Assembly (NCBI GenBank): GCA_022839625.1
Contig: JALHJL010000029.1
Coordinates: forward strand, 1 to 58,862
Source: Phycisphaerales bacterium
GTDB lineage: Bacteria > Planctomycetota > Phycisphaerae > UBA1845 > Fen-1342
Reading direction: 5' to 3'
Length of the DNA stretch: 58,862 nt
Under the pieces are notes generated by a model, which had not been told where the DNA came from, ran no database searches, and saw nothing but the letters and a program-made list of their open reading frames with translations. The position numbers and the translations under genes are program-made. Shown piece after piece: positions 1 to 9,762 of this stretch; within the stretch, counting starts at the first letter, position 1, and each line of letters starts with the position of its first letter.

Positions 1-36
1 ATCAACCCGTTCGTGGCGTTGCTAACGAATCCGTAG
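1..36 (+). CDS. 3' end of a secreted protein with dockerin-like tail (partial)
   Basis: The window opens inside a gene: the first eleven codons read INPFVALLTNP and are followed by TAG. The same string INPFVALL ends the secreted protein at 51399-53735 (FGDINPFVALLAGGG), so this is very likely the C-terminus of another extracellular protein with an Asp-rich dockerin-like repeat. Nothing more can be said because the rest lies outside the window. It converges on the gene at 134-3010. Confidence 0.6.
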   Translation: MNPFVALLTNP

Positions 37-76
37 ACTGACTGCGGCGTCGGGTCTGCTCTGAGTCGCGACGCGA

Positions 77-99
77 GCGCCGGCCCCCGGGGCCGGCGC
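77..99. terminator. Perfect GC-rich hairpin between convergent genes
   Basis: Arms GCGCCGGCCCC and GGGGCCGGCGC face each other around a single base, between the end of the partial gene at 1-36 and the end of the minus-strand gene at 134. There is no U-tract. The position suits a bidirectional terminator. Confidence 0.45.
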
Positions 100-133
100 C
101 GCGTTTACAGGGTACGACCTGGCGCGGCGCAGG

Positions 134-3010
134 TCACCGGCCGCTGAGGATGGCGACAAAGGAGTTGACGTCGTCCAGACCAAGGACGCCGTTGCCGTTG
201 GCATCGCCATTGCTGATGTTGCAGTTGGGATACGCGGCGGCCCACGTCGCGGGATCGACCAGTGCCATCACGAGGGGACCAATGTCGCCGAAGTCCACCA
301 CGCCGTCGCAGTTCATGTCAGCAACGTGCGTGGGCGGCAACGCGTGCGGATCGCCGCCGCCCTGGTGGAAGTACTCGAGCCACAAGCGGTAATCGGCCAG
401 CGTGACACACTCGTCGCCGTCGTAGTCGCCCAGCGGATTGAAGCCCGGGTCGCCGAGGCAGCGGCCGAACGCCGCCCGGAACAACTGGTAGTCGTCGAGG
501 TCCACGTCGCCGTCTTCGTCCAGGTCGCCGGGGAAAACGGTCACCACCAGCGGCGCTGGCAGGCTCGCAGCGGCGCCACATTCATTGGAGATCCAGACGT
601 CATAGAGGCCGGAGTCAGCGCTTCGAACCGGGTCGATCGCGAGGGAGTCGGTATTCGCGCCGGACACGCGCTCGTCATCGGTGAGCGCGACCCATTGCCC
701 GCCCTGATAGCGGCGCCACTGATACGAGAGCGGCCCACTTCCGGCCGCCGCCACGTCGAACGCGACCGCGTAGCCCGCGACCGTGGTCTGCGCAGCCGGC
801 TGGGACAGTACGTGGACGTAGAGTCCTTGGTTCAACAGTATGCGGATGTTCGCAGCGCCCCAACTGGCCACGGCCAGGTCGGTCCGGCCGTCGCCATCCA
901 GATCGCCGATCGCGGCCGACCGCGGGTTGCTGCCCGCCTCGTACGCGACCTGCGCCGCAAACGTACCGTCGCCGTTGCCCGCCAGGAAAGCGACGGTCTG
1001 CCCGAACTGGCTCATCACGATCAGGTCCGTCGTCCCGTCTCCCTCGAGGTCGCCCAGGGCGACCGCGATCGGAGCATCGCCGGCGGCGTACGTCACGCGC
1101 GGGGCGAACGTCCCGTCGCCGTTGTTGCGCAGCACCGAGACTGTATCGGGGTACTCGTTGGTAACGACCAGGTCGTCGTCGTCGTCGCCGTCCAGGTCGC
1201 CGATCGCCAGCCCGCTGGGCGTGTTGCCCGCGCTGTACGGAGTCTGCGCCGCGAAGGTCCCGTCGCCGTTGTTCCGCAGAACGGAGACGCTGGCGGCACT
1301 CCAATTCGTAGCGGCCAGGTCCACGTGGCCGTCCCCGTCGAGATCGGCGGCCGCGATCGTGCGGGGGCTGCCCACGACCGGGTATGAAAGCGCGGCGGCA
1401 AACGTGCCGTCGCCGTGGTTGTGCAGGACAGACACGCTCACGGCGTATTCGTTGGCGACGGCGATATCGGGATGGCCGTCGCCGTTGACATCGGCCAGGA
1501 CGATGCTGCGCGGCCCGTTGCCCACCGAGTAAGTGACGTGTTCGAAGAAAAGCCCGTAGCCGTCGTTCAGCAGGACCGAGACGGTCGCATCGTTGTAGTT
1601 CGCGAGTGCGAGGTCGGCATTGCCATCGCCGTCCAGGTCGCCGACGGCGACTGCGGCTGGTCCGCCGCCCACGACATACTTGTCATGGGTTGGAAACCGG
1701 CCGGTGCCGTCGTTCCAGCGTAACGAGACCGTCCCGGCGTGGAAGTTCGCCACGGCCAGGTCCGGGGCGCCGTCGCCATCGATGTCCGCCACGGCAATCG
1801 CGCTCGGGCCGCGCCCCACCCCGTACGTCGCCGGTGCGCGGAACGTGCCGTCTCCGTGACCGGGCAGCGCGACGACCGTGTTGCCGGGGGCGTGAGACGT
1901 GCCATAGCTGGTGGTGACGATCTCGGGCACGCCGTCGCCGTCGAGGTCGCCCAGCACGGCGGAGGTCGGGACCCTGCCGACGGGATAGGTGCCGTAGCCC
2001 ACGAACAGGCCGGCGCCTTCGTTCCGCAGCACGAACACGTCCTCCGAGCCGCTGTTTACGGCGACCAAGTCAAGCCAACCGTCGCCGTCCAGGTCGCCGA
2101 TGGTCACTGCGGCGGCGGCCAACCCCGTGGGGTAGGACAGGGCTTGGGCAAACGCGGCCTCGCCGTTGTTCCGCAACACCGATACGGTCCCGAGCTGTGC
2201 GCCGGGTGCGCCCTCATTGGCGGTTACCAGGTCGAGATCGCCGTCCTGGTCCAGATCGCCGATCACGAGTCGCGTGGGACGAATTCCCGTGGGCCACGTC
2301 ACGTGCGTGGCGAAGGTCCCGTCGCCCAGATTCAGCAGCACGGAGACCGTGTCTCCGCCCCCGGACGTGCCGTAATTCGCGACCGCCAGATCGAGGTGGC
2401 CATCCCCGTTCAAGTCGCCGACGGCCACGGAGCGCGGCTGGGCTCCGACCGGGTAGGTAACGTGCGGGTGAAACGAGCCGTCCGGGGTGCCCAACAACGC
2501 CGACACGGTGTTGCCGCCGAAGTTCGCGAGTGCCAAGTCGAGGTAGCCGTCGCCATCCAGGTCCGCGGCGGCGATGGCACAGGGGGCCGGCCCGACGGGG
2601 AACGGGAGTTGCGGCGCGAATGTGCCGTCGCCGTTGTTTCGCAGCACGGACACGGTGTTGCTCTCCCGGTTCGCGACCGCCAGGTCCGAGCCAAGCAGCG
2701 TAATCGCACACGGGCCGCTCTCCACCGCGTATGCGACCGCGCCGGCAAACACACCGTCACCGAGATTGAGGAGGACGGAGACCGTGCCGGCGGCGAAATC
2801 GCTGGTCGCGAGGTCGAGTTGCCCGTCGCCATTGAAGTCGCCGGCCACCATGTCATAGGGCCCGCTGCCGACGGCCCAAGTTTCGGGTTGAAGGAATAGG
2901 GGACAAGTTTCGTCGGCATATATTGGCGGCACCGCACAACGCGCCGCGAGCCCCACAAACAACAAGGCCTGTACCGCAATCCGGAGTGGAACGTCGCTGG
3001 CGATCATCAT
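134..3010 (-). CDS. Secreted FG-GAP/VCBS repeat protein with Ig-like domain and dockerin-like tail
   Basis: Predicted 958-residue exported protein. I start it at the ATG at 3010 because an AGGAGGAGG ribosome site lies just upstream and the product then opens with a signal peptide (residues 1 to about 32, hydrophobic core AVQALLFVGLAA). Residues about 45-730 are a long run of FG-GAP/VCBS units with calcium-binding motifs of the type DLDGDGxxDLAVAN followed by VSVLLNxGDGTFA; such repeats build integrin-like beta-propellers. Residues about 735-825 look like an Ig-like domain (SYQWRR, DSGLYDVWISN). The last 130 residues hold several Asp-rich loops (GDLDEDGDVDLDDY, MNCDGVVDFGDIGPLV) like type I dockerin repeats. 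The family is common in Planctomycetes. The ligand is unknown. An upstream in-frame extension to 3376 is probably not translated. Confidence 0.85.
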   Translation of the reverse strand: MMIASDVPLRIAVQALLFVGLAARCAVPPIYADETCPLFLQPETWAVGSGPYDMVAGDFNGDGQLDLATSDFAAGTVSVLLNLGDGVFAGAVAYAVESGPCAITLLGSDLAVANRESNTVSVLRNNGDGTFAPQLPFPVGPAPCAIAAADLDGDGYLDLALANFGGNTVSALLGTPDGSFHPHVTYPVGAQPRSVAVGDLNGDGHLDLAVANYGTSGGGDTVSVLLNLGDGTFATHVTWPTGIRPTRLVIGDLDQDGDLDLVTANEGAPGAQLGTVSVLRNNGEAAFAQALSYPTGLAAAAVTIGDLDGDGWLDLVAVNSGSEDVFVLRNEGAGLFVGYGTYPVGRVPTSAVLGDLDGDGVPEIVTTSYGTSHAPGNTVVALPGHGDGTFRAPATYGVGRGPSAIAVADIDGDGAPDLAVANFHAGTVSLRWNDGTGRFPTHDKYVVGGGPAAVAVGDLDGDGNADLALANYNDATVSVLLNDGYGLFFEHVTYSVGNGPRSIVLADVNGDGHPDIAVANEYAVSVSVLHNHGDGTFAAALSYPVVGSPRTIAAADLDGDGHVDLAATNWSAASVSVLRNNGDGTFAAQTPYSAGNTPSGLAIGDLDGDDDDDLVVTNEYPDTVSVLRNNGDGTFAPRVTYAAGDAPIAVALGDLEGDGTTDLIVMSQFGQTVAFLAGNGDGTFAAQVAYEAGSNPRSAAIGDLDGDGRTDLAVASWGAANIRILLNQGLYVHVLSQPAAQTTVAGYAVAFDVAAAGSGPLSYQWRRYQGGQWVALTDDERVSGANTDSLAIDPVRSADSGLYDVWISNECGAAASLPAPLVVTVFPGDLDEDGDVDLDDYQLFRAAFGRCLGDPGFNPLGDYDGDECVTLADYRLWLEYFHQGGGDPHALPPTHVADMNCDGVVDFGDIGPLVMALVDPATWAAAYPNCNISNGDANGNGVLGLDDVNSFVAILSGR

Positions 3011-3726
3011 GTCCTCCTCCTGTTCCAGTATAGCAGGACCGGTGTGCGGGCCGGAGCGAGCTTGTCGGGCGGCGTGCCCGGTCACGTGAGCCAACTGCAT
3101 GGGCGGCGCGAGCTTTTTGCTGTGGGCATCGGCCGTGCTTGGGACGCAACGCTTCCGTGTGGAGGGTTTGTTCGCCGGCAGGTGGTCGGGACCTGGCCCG
3201 ACCACCGGTGCCAGCTCGAGGCACTCCGCGTTCCCCGGGGCCGGAGAAGGAGAATAGCCCACTGCTCGAACGCCGCGGCGGCAGGTGGGGACGCACGACG
3301 CAGGGCCTGCCGTTGCCGCGTGGAGCCGCGATGCGGAGTACTCCTGTTTCCCTAGTCGTTGTCCGAGGCTCCGCACAGCGCGCTATTTGGGAAAAATCTC
3401 GAAAATTTTTCGCGGGCTACAATCGCTTCAATAAATCTTAATCTGTGATTGTGCGGCCGTTGGCGCGTGCGCAGCGCTTCAGACCGCGCGTCGATGCCGG
3501 TCGACGGAGCGGCGCGGCGACCATCGTTTGCGCAACAAGGGCTCGGCACGCGCGGGAGGCTGCCACCACGCGTTCCGCGGCGGGCTGATCCACTCAGGCC
3601 GACTTGTCGGTGTCCGTTGACCGGTTACCATGCGACACCCGGGAGCGCGGGCGAGGCGCGCACCGCCGGTTCGTCGCCACGCTGGTGTGTACCAGGGACT
3701 CTTTGCGCGAGAAAGGAACCGAATCG
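3011..3726. other. Divergent intergenic region, 716 bp
   Basis: No convincing gene. It separates the minus-strand FG-GAP protein from the plus-strand Tricorn-like protease, so it should hold promoters for both. An AT-rich island at about 3383-3445, unusual in this GC-rich window, contains TACAAT at 3418-3423 (plus strand), a plausible -10 box, but I see no good -35 at 17 bp. CGAAAATTTTTCG near 3400 can form a small hairpin. Confidence 0.4.
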
Positions 3727-6700
3727 ATGACCACGAGAGTCTGCCGACCCGTTCTGATTGCCTTGGCGGCGGTGGCATTGTCCGTCGCGGCGTACGCCGA
3801 AAGCCACCTGATGCGTTTTGCGGACGTGCATGAAGACGAGATCGTCTTCACGTACGAGGACGACCTGTGGCTGGTGCCGATCACGGGCGGCACGGCCCGG
3901 CGCATCACGAACGACCCCGGTGCCGAGGTCTGGGCCAAGTTCTCGCCCGACGGAAAGTGGATCGCGTTCACCGGGCAGTACGATGGCGGTCTGGACGTGT
4001 ACGTGATGGAGACGGGCGGCGGGGTTCCGCGGCGGCTGACGTATCACCCCGCCATGGACCGGGTGGTGGGCTGGTGGCCGGACGGCAAGTCGGTGGTTTT
4101 CCGGTCGACCCGGGAGTACCCCTTTCGCGGAGAGGAGATCTACCGCGTACCCGTGGAAGGCGGGCCGACGGAGAAGCTGCCGGTGGATCGGGCCGGGCTG
4201 ACGGCGATTTCGCCCGATGGCAAGTACATCGCCTACAACCGGATCAGCCGTGAGTCGGCCACGTGGAAGCGGCACGTGGGCGGCGACGCCCAGCACCTAT
4301 GGATGGGGAGCCTGGAGAAGCAGGACTACAAGCAGATTACCGATTGGGTAGGGACCGACAATTACCCGATGTGGCATGGGGATGCGATCTACTTCACTTC
4401 GGACCGCGAGCATGGCACACTGAATCTGTATAAGTACGAAGTCAAGACCGGCAAGGTCGCTCCGCTGACGTCGTACAAGGATTATGACGTCAAGTATCCG
4501 TCGATCGGGCCCAAGCACATTGTGTATCAGTATGCCGAGACCCTGCACTTGCTCGAACTTGCGACCGGAAAGACGCGCATGGTGCCGGCCGAGATACCCA
4601 CCGACCTTGTCCGCATGCGGCCGGAGCTGGCCGGCGTGGGTCCGACGACCGGCTCGTTCGGCCTGTCGCCCAGCGGCGTGCGCATGCTGCTCGAGGCCCG
4701 CGGCGAGATCCTGAATCTGCCGGTGAAGGACGGCGAGCCCATCAACCTGACACGCACCTCCGGGTCACGCGAGAAGAACGGCGCCTGGTCGCCGGACGGC
4801 CGCTGGATCGCCTTCCTCTCGGACCAGACCGGCGAGGAGGAAGTCTATCTCGTGGACCAGAAGGGGGAGCAGGAATGGAAGCAGTTGACCAAGGGCGGTC
4901 TCGGATTTCGGATGCATCTGGTCTGGTCGCCGGACAGCAAGTACCTGCTCTTCTCGGACAAGTTCATGCGGCTGAACCTTGTCTGCGCGGACACCGGCGA
5001 GATCGCCGTCATTGCCCAGGGCGAGTACGATGACGCGTGGGAGCGCTGGGGCATTCAGGATTACGTCTGGTCTCCGGACAGTCAGTGGATCGCATATACG
5101 AAGATGGAACAGACGATGCACGACTCCATCTTCGTGTATTCCCTCGCGCAGAAGCAGTCTTTCCGGCTGACGAGCGATCAGCGGCAGGACTGGAGTCCGT
5201 CGTTCTCGCCGGACGGCAAGTACCTGTACTTCTTGTCGAACCGCACGTTCAACCCGCTCATGTGCTTCGCCGATCAGAACCACATCTTCCTGGACATGGG
5301 GCGGCCTTACATGATCCTGCTGGCGGCCGACACACCTTCGCCCTTCGCGCCCAAGGACTCGGCCGAAGAGGTCAAGGAGCCGGAGCCGAAGCCCGAGGCC
5401 CAGGCGGACGCGGCGGAAGAGGAGCCGGCGAAGACGGAGGCAGCGGACGAGGGGTCGAAAGACGAGCCCGCCGAACAGAAGTCGGACGAAAAGGAGACGG
5501 CCGAACCGAAAGCGGAGGAGAAGAAGAAGGAGGGCAAGGGCGGAACGAAGATCGATCTCGACGGCATCGAGCGCCGGGTTCTGGTGGCGGAAGACGTCGC
5601 GCCTGGCAACTACTTCCGTCTGGAGGCCACCTCCAAGGGTTTCCTGTACCTGTCGAAGCCCGATCCGGAGTTCACCAAGTACCAGGTGGTCACCGATTAC
5701 ACCGGGGGAAGCCTGGACTTGTACCATTATGATCTGGAGAAGAAGGAGGCCACCAAGGTTCTCGGTGGCATCGCCAACTACCACCTGTCCGCCGACGGCA
5801 AGAAGCTCGTATACCGGGCCGGGAGCACGTACGGCGTCGTGGATGCGGGGAGCCCGGCGAAGGTTGGGGATGGGAAGATCGACCTCGGCCGCGTGAAGAT
5901 CACCATCGATCGGGCCGCCGAGTTCCGCCAGATCTTCAACGAGGCCTGGCGCATTCAGCGCGACTGGTTCTACGATCCCAACCTGCACGGGGTGGACTGG
6001 GAGGCGATGCGCGAACAGTACGGCCGGTTCGTGCCCTTCTGCGGCAACCGCAGCGACTTGAACTACCTGATCGGGGAGATGATCGCGGAGCTGAACATCG
6101 GGCACACCTACGTCTACGGCGGCGACTTCGGCGGCCGGGGCCGGTCGGTCCCCACGGGCATGCTGGGCGTCGAATGGGAAGTGGAGCCGGGCGTCAAGTA
6201 CTACCGCGTAAAGCGCATCATCCCCGGTACGCCGGGCGATCCGGACGCGCGCTCGCCGCTCGATGAGCCGGGCTGTCCGATCAAGGTGGGCCACTACCTG
6301 ATTGCGATTGACCGCGAGCCGGTCACGACCGCGGACGATCTCTACAAGTTCCTTCAGAGCAAGGCCGGTGTGGTCGTCACGCTGACGTACAATGACACGC
6401 CGTCGGCGGAGAACGCGAAGACGCACCGGGTGCGGACCATCGGAAGCGAAGGGACGATCCGCTACCGCGAATGGGTGGAGCGGAACCGGGCGTACGTGGA
6501 CGAGAAGTCCGGCGGCCGGATCGGCTACGTGCACCTGCCGGACATGGGGGAGAGCGGCCTGATCGAGTTCGCGCGGGCCTGGTACCCGCAGCATTTCAAG
6601 CAGGGCTTCATCGTCGATGACCGGTACAATGGCGGCGGGTTCACCGCGGACATGATCATCGACCGCATGGAGCGCGTGCTGTGGAGCGTGACGCAGCCGC

Positions 6701-7164
6701 GCGAAGGGAAGCCGCTGCCGACGCCCGAGCGCGTCTTCCGCGGCCCGGTCGCGCTGCTCATCAACGAGGACACGGGCTCCAACGGCGAGTTCTTCGCCGA
6801 GGCCATCAAGATCAGGAAGCTGGGGACCGTCATCGGCATGCGGACCTGGGGCGGGGCGATCGGCATCGAGCCGCACCAGGACCTGATCGACGGCGGCACC
6901 GTCACGCCCCCGCAGTTCGGCTTGTACGGCCTGGACAACCGGTGGTTGATCGAGGGGATCGGCGTCGTGCCGGACATTGAAGTACAGAACATGCCGGGCG
7001 ATGTGCTGCGCGGCAAGGATGCCCAGCTCGACGCGGCGATCGAACACGTGCTGCGCCGGATCGCGGAAGAGCCTTTTGAGTTGCCGCCGCCGCCGCCCTA
7101 TCCGGACAAGAGCAAGGCGGTGGGTACCGGCGGGGCGGAGGGGATGTCTGGCCGGGGCAGGTAG
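3727..7164 (+). CDS. Tricorn-like S41 family protease with N-terminal beta-propeller
   Basis: 1145 residues. The ATG at 3727 is chosen because a signal peptide follows directly (MTTRVCRPVLIALAAVALS, cleavage near AYA) and GAAAGGA precedes it. Residues about 25-520 are TolB/WD40-like blades with repeated SPDGKWIAF motifs, giving the propeller that gates access in Tricorn proteases. Residues about 541-612 are an extremely Glu/Lys/Ala-rich, probably disordered linker. A core segment with His793 (NIGHTYVYGGD), a PDZ domain (about 808-908) and the S41 catalytic domain follow. In that domain NEDTGSNGE places the probable nucleophile at Ser1018, and YNGGG is conserved. Archaeal Tricorn degrades peptides downstream of the proteasome in the cytosol; a signal peptide means this one acts in the periplasm. 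Peptidase T follows 100 bp downstream, consistent with peptide scavenging. Confidence 0.9.
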   Translation: MTTRVCRPVLIALAAVALSVAAYAESHLMRFADVHEDEIVFTYEDDLWLVPITGGTARRITNDPGAEVWAKFSPDGKWIAFTGQYDGGLDVYVMETGGGVPRRLTYHPAMDRVVGWWPDGKSVVFRSTREYPFRGEEIYRVPVEGGPTEKLPVDRAGLTAISPDGKYIAYNRISRESATWKRHVGGDAQHLWMGSLEKQDYKQITDWVGTDNYPMWHGDAIYFTSDREHGTLNLYKYEVKTGKVAPLTSYKDYDVKYPSIGPKHIVYQYAETLHLLELATGKTRMVPAEIPTDLVRMRPELAGVGPTTGSFGLSPSGVRMLLEARGEILNLPVKDGEPINLTRTSGSREKNGAWSPDGRWIAFLSDQTGEEEVYLVDQKGEQEWKQLTKGGLGFRMHLVWSPDSKYLLFSDKFMRLNLVCADTGEIAVIAQGEYDDAWERWGIQDYVWSPDSQWIAYTKMEQTMHDSIFVYSLAQKQSFRLTSDQRQDWSPSFSPDGKYLYFLSNRTFNPLMCFADQNHIFLDMGRPYMILLAADTPSPFAPKDSAEEVKEPEPKPEAQADAAEEEPAKTEAADEGSKDEPAEQKSDEKETAEPKAEEKKKEGKGGTKIDLDGIERRVLVAEDVAPGNYFRLEATSKGFLYLSKPDPEFTKYQVVTDYTGGSLDLYHYDLEKKEATKVLGGIANYHLSADGKKLVYRAGSTYGVVDAGSPAKVGDGKIDLGRVKITIDRAAEFRQIFNEAWRIQRDWFYDPNLHGVDWEAMREQYGRFVPFCGNRSDLNYLIGEMIAELNIGHTYVYGGDFGGRGRSVPTGMLGVEWEVEPGVKYYRVKRIIPGTPGDPDARSPLDEPGCPIKVGHYLIAIDREPVTTADDLYKFLQSKAGVVVTLTYNDTPSAENAKTHRVRTIGSEGTIRYREWVERNRAYVDEKSGGRIGYVHLPDMGESGLIEFARAWYPQHFKQGFIVDDRYNGGGFTADMIIDRMERVLWSVTQPREGKPLPTPERVFRGPVALLINEDTGSNGEFFAEAIKIRKLGTVIGMRTWGGAIGIEPHQDLIDGGTVTPPQFGLYGLDNRWLIEGIGVVPDIEVQNMPGDVLRGKDAQLDAAIEHVLRRIAEEPFELPPPPPYPDKSKAVGTGGAEGMSGRGR

Positions 7165-7264
7165 AGGTAACCAGGCGGGTCGCGGTTGCGGGCCGCCGGG
7201 GTTTGTCCGAGGTGGACGAGTCGTTTCGGCCGGCCGGGCAGGCCCTTCGAATCGGAGGTGTTTC

Positions 7265-8494
7265 GTGGACACATTGCTGGATCGTTTCTGTCGCTACGTG
7301 AAAGTGGAGACCACCGCCATCGAGGAGACGGACAAGTACCCCAGCTCGCCCGGGCAACTCGAGCTGGCGAGGCTGCTCGCGGAGGAGATGCGTGCGCTGA
7401 AGCTTCAGGACGTGAGCGTCAGCGAGCACGGGATCGTCATGGGGACGATTCCGGGGAACGTCGACGGCGCCCCCACGATCGCGTGGCTCGCGCACCAGGA
7501 CACGTCGCCCGAGGCCTCCGGCAAGGATATCAAGGCGATCATCCACAAGAACTACGATGGCCGGGACATCCAGTTGCCGGGCGACCCCTCCAAGGTGATC
7601 CGCATCGAGGAAACGACGGGACTGGCCGGGCTCAAAGGCAAGACCCTCATCACGTCCGACGGCACGACGCTGCTGGGCGCGGATGACAAGTGCGGCATTG
7701 CGGTCATCATGACTACCGCCGCGCAACTCATGGCCAACCCCCAGATCAAGCACGGCCCGATCCGCGTGGTCTTCACTGTGGACGAGGAAGTCGGCCGCGG
7801 CACCGACAAGGTGGACATCGCCAAGATCAACGCGATCTGTGCGTATACCCTCGACGGCGAAGCCGCCGGCGAGCTGGAGAACGAGACGTTCTCGGCCGAC
7901 CTGGCCACCGTCCGCATCACGGGCGTCAACATCCACCCTGGTCTGGCGACCGGCCGCATGGTGAACGCGGTCCGGCTGGCCGGGCAGTTCCTGACGCGCC
8001 TGCCGTGGCATCGGCTGGCCCCGGAGACCACCGGCGGTCGCGATGGCTTCCTGCACCCCTACGTCATCGAGGGCGGCGTGCCCGAAGTGAAGATCAAGAT
8101 CTTGCTGCGCAGCTTCGTGACGGCGGAGTTGGCCGAATGGGCCAGGATCCTCCAGACCATCGCCGCGTCGCTGGCTGCGGAGCATCCCAAGGCCAAGATC
8201 GACGTGGAGGTCAAGAAGCAATACCGCAACATGATCGAGCACCTGGAGAAGGAGCCGCGGGCCGTCAAGCTCGCGGCGGAAGCGCACCGCAAGCTCGGCA
8301 TGGATCCGAAGTTCCGCGCGATTCGCGGCGGGACCGACGGCTCAAGGCTCAGCGAAGCCGGGCTGCCGACGCCCAACCTGTCCTGCGGCATGCACAACTT
8401 CCACTCGCCGCTCGAGTTCGCGTGTCTGGAAGAGATGGAGACGGCGGTGAAAGTCCTGGTGGAGCTCGCGCAGCTTTGGGGCAAGGAGAAATAG
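7265..8494 (+). CDS. pepT: Peptidase T (M20 aminotripeptidase)
   Basis: 409 residues, matching the usual length of PepT. The start is GTG at 7265, placed by GGAGGT at 7254-7259 and by the conserved N-terminus (MDTLLDRFCRYVKVET). PepT is a cytosolic zinc exopeptidase that removes the N-terminal residue from tripeptides. Visible motifs are AHQDTSPEASG with metal ligand His77 and catalytic Asp79, GADDKCG near residue 140, VDEEVGRG near 174 with the general base and metal Glu, and the C-terminal GMHNFHSPLEF with the last His ligand. It follows the Tricorn-like protease and is 6 bp from the next gene, so it is probably co-transcribed with both. No odd features. Confidence 0.95.
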   Translation: MDTLLDRFCRYVKVETTAIEETDKYPSSPGQLELARLLAEEMRALKLQDVSVSEHGIVMGTIPGNVDGAPTIAWLAHQDTSPEASGKDIKAIIHKNYDGRDIQLPGDPSKVIRIEETTGLAGLKGKTLITSDGTTLLGADDKCGIAVIMTTAAQLMANPQIKHGPIRVVFTVDEEVGRGTDKVDIAKINAICAYTLDGEAAGELENETFSADLATVRITGVNIHPGLATGRMVNAVRLAGQFLTRLPWHRLAPETTGGRDGFLHPYVIEGGVPEVKIKILLRSFVTAELAEWARILQTIAASLAAEHPKAKIDVEVKKQYRNMIEHLEKEPRAVKLAAEAHRKLGMDPKFRAIRGGTDGSRLSEAGLPTPNLSCGMHNFHSPLEFACLEEMETAVKVLVELAQLWGKEK

Positions 8495-8500
8495 CCGCCG

Positions 8501-9700
8501 ATGCAGACGCCCCGCACCGGCCCCGCACAGCCCAGCCGTCGCGCCGCCGACATGCCGCCCTTCCTGGTCATGGAAGTGCTGGAGCGGGCGGCGGAGCTTC
8601 AGCGGCAAGGGCGGTCGATTATCCACCTGGAGGTCGGCGAGCCGGACTTCGACTCGCCGCCGGTCGTCATTGAGGCCGGCGAACGCGCCCTGCGGGCCGG
8701 CCGGACCCACTACACGCACTCGCTCGGCCACCCGGAACTGCGGGCCGCGATCGCCGCCTGGCACCTGCGGCAATACGGCGTCGAGACGCTGCCGGACAAC
8801 GTCGTGGTCACGATGGGCAGCTCGGGGGCCATGCTGCTCGTGTGCGCGGCGCTGCTCGACCCCGGCGACGAGGTGCTTCTGACCGACCCGTGCTACGCCT
8901 GCTACCCCAATTTCGTGGCGGCGTTCAGCGGCGTGTCGGTGCGCCTGCCCGTCCGCGAGGCAGACGGGTTTCAGTTCGACCCGCAAGCCGTTGCTGCCGC
9001 CACTACGCCGCGCACACGGGCCCTCGTCATGAACTCGCCGGCCAACCCGACGGGCACGATGACGCAGCCGGAGCGCATGCGGGAGTTGGCGGCGCTGGCC
9101 GCCGGGGCCGCGGAAAAACAGGGCGGCGCGCGGCCGGTGGTCATCGTGTCCGACGAGATCTACCACGGGCTGGTGTATCGCGGCCGGGCGCACTCGATCC
9201 GCGAGTTCGCGCCCGACGCCGTCGTGGTGAGCGGCTTTTCCAAGCTGTTCGCGATGACGGGCTGGCGGCTGGGCTACGCGATTCTCCCGGCCTGGCTGGT
9301 CCGGCCGGTGCAGAAACTCCAACAGAACCTGTTTATCTCGCCGCCCGATTTCGCGCAGTTCGCCGCCATTGCCGCCCTGGAGCAGGCTGACGCGGACGTC
9401 GAGCGGATGCGGCAATGCTACGATGAGCGGCGGCGGCTGGTGCTGGCGCGGCTGCACGAGATGGGGCTCGACATTCTGACCGAGCCGGTGGGCGCGTTCT
9501 ACGTGTTCGTCAACGTCCGGCGTTACACGGACGACGTACACCGCTTCGCGTTCGAGCTGCTGGAGCAGGCCGGTGTGGCGGTGACGCCGGGGGTGGACTT
9601 CGGCCCCGGCGGCGCGGGTTACATCCGCATCTCCTACGCGAACTCGCTGGCGAACATCGAGGAAGGCATGCAGCGTCTGGCGGCGTTCCTGCGGCGGTGA
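8501..9700 (+). CDS. Class I/II PLP-dependent aminotransferase
   Basis: 399 residues, cytosolic, fold type I. The motifs of the AspC/AlaA-like class are present: EVGEPDFDSP near the N-terminus, SGAMLL in the cofactor-phosphate region, NSPANPTG with the PLP-contacting Asn, VSDEIYHGL with the Asp that contacts the pyridine nitrogen, and SGFSKLFAMTGWRLGY with Schiff-base Lys248. The start at 8501 is only 6 bp after pepT, suggesting translational coupling. The next Met at MPPFLVMEVL is a possible alternative start. Substrate specificity (aspartate, alanine, methionine or aromatic) cannot be assigned from sequence. Linkage to two peptidases fits a role in catabolism of released amino acids. Confidence 0.9.
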   Translation: MQTPRTGPAQPSRRAADMPPFLVMEVLERAAELQRQGRSIIHLEVGEPDFDSPPVVIEAGERALRAGRTHYTHSLGHPELRAAIAAWHLRQYGVETLPDNVVVTMGSSGAMLLVCAALLDPGDEVLLTDPCYACYPNFVAAFSGVSVRLPVREADGFQFDPQAVAAATTPRTRALVMNSPANPTGTMTQPERMRELAALAAGAAEKQGGARPVVIVSDEIYHGLVYRGRAHSIREFAPDAVVVSGFSKLFAMTGWRLGYAILPAWLVRPVQKLQQNLFISPPDFAQFAAIAALEQADADVERMRQCYDERRRLVLARLHEMGLDILTEPVGAFYVFVNVRRYTDDVHRFAFELLEQAGVAVTPGVDFGPGGAGYIRISYANSLANIEEGMQRLAAFLRR

Positions 9701-9762
9701 TCTCGGCGACGTGTTCGCGGCGGCGGCTACGCCCGGAGGCCGGACGCCGATCGCGTGTCGGG

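Noticed and set aside
326..1387. Long plus-strand open frame opposite the FG-GAP protein
   Set aside because: It is a mirror of the GDLDGDG repeats; composition is Arg/Val/Ala-rich without domains.
4765..7272. 835-codon minus-strand open frame opposite the Tricorn-like gene
   Set aside because: A GC-rich antisense shadow; the plus strand has a clear signal peptide and catalytic motifs.
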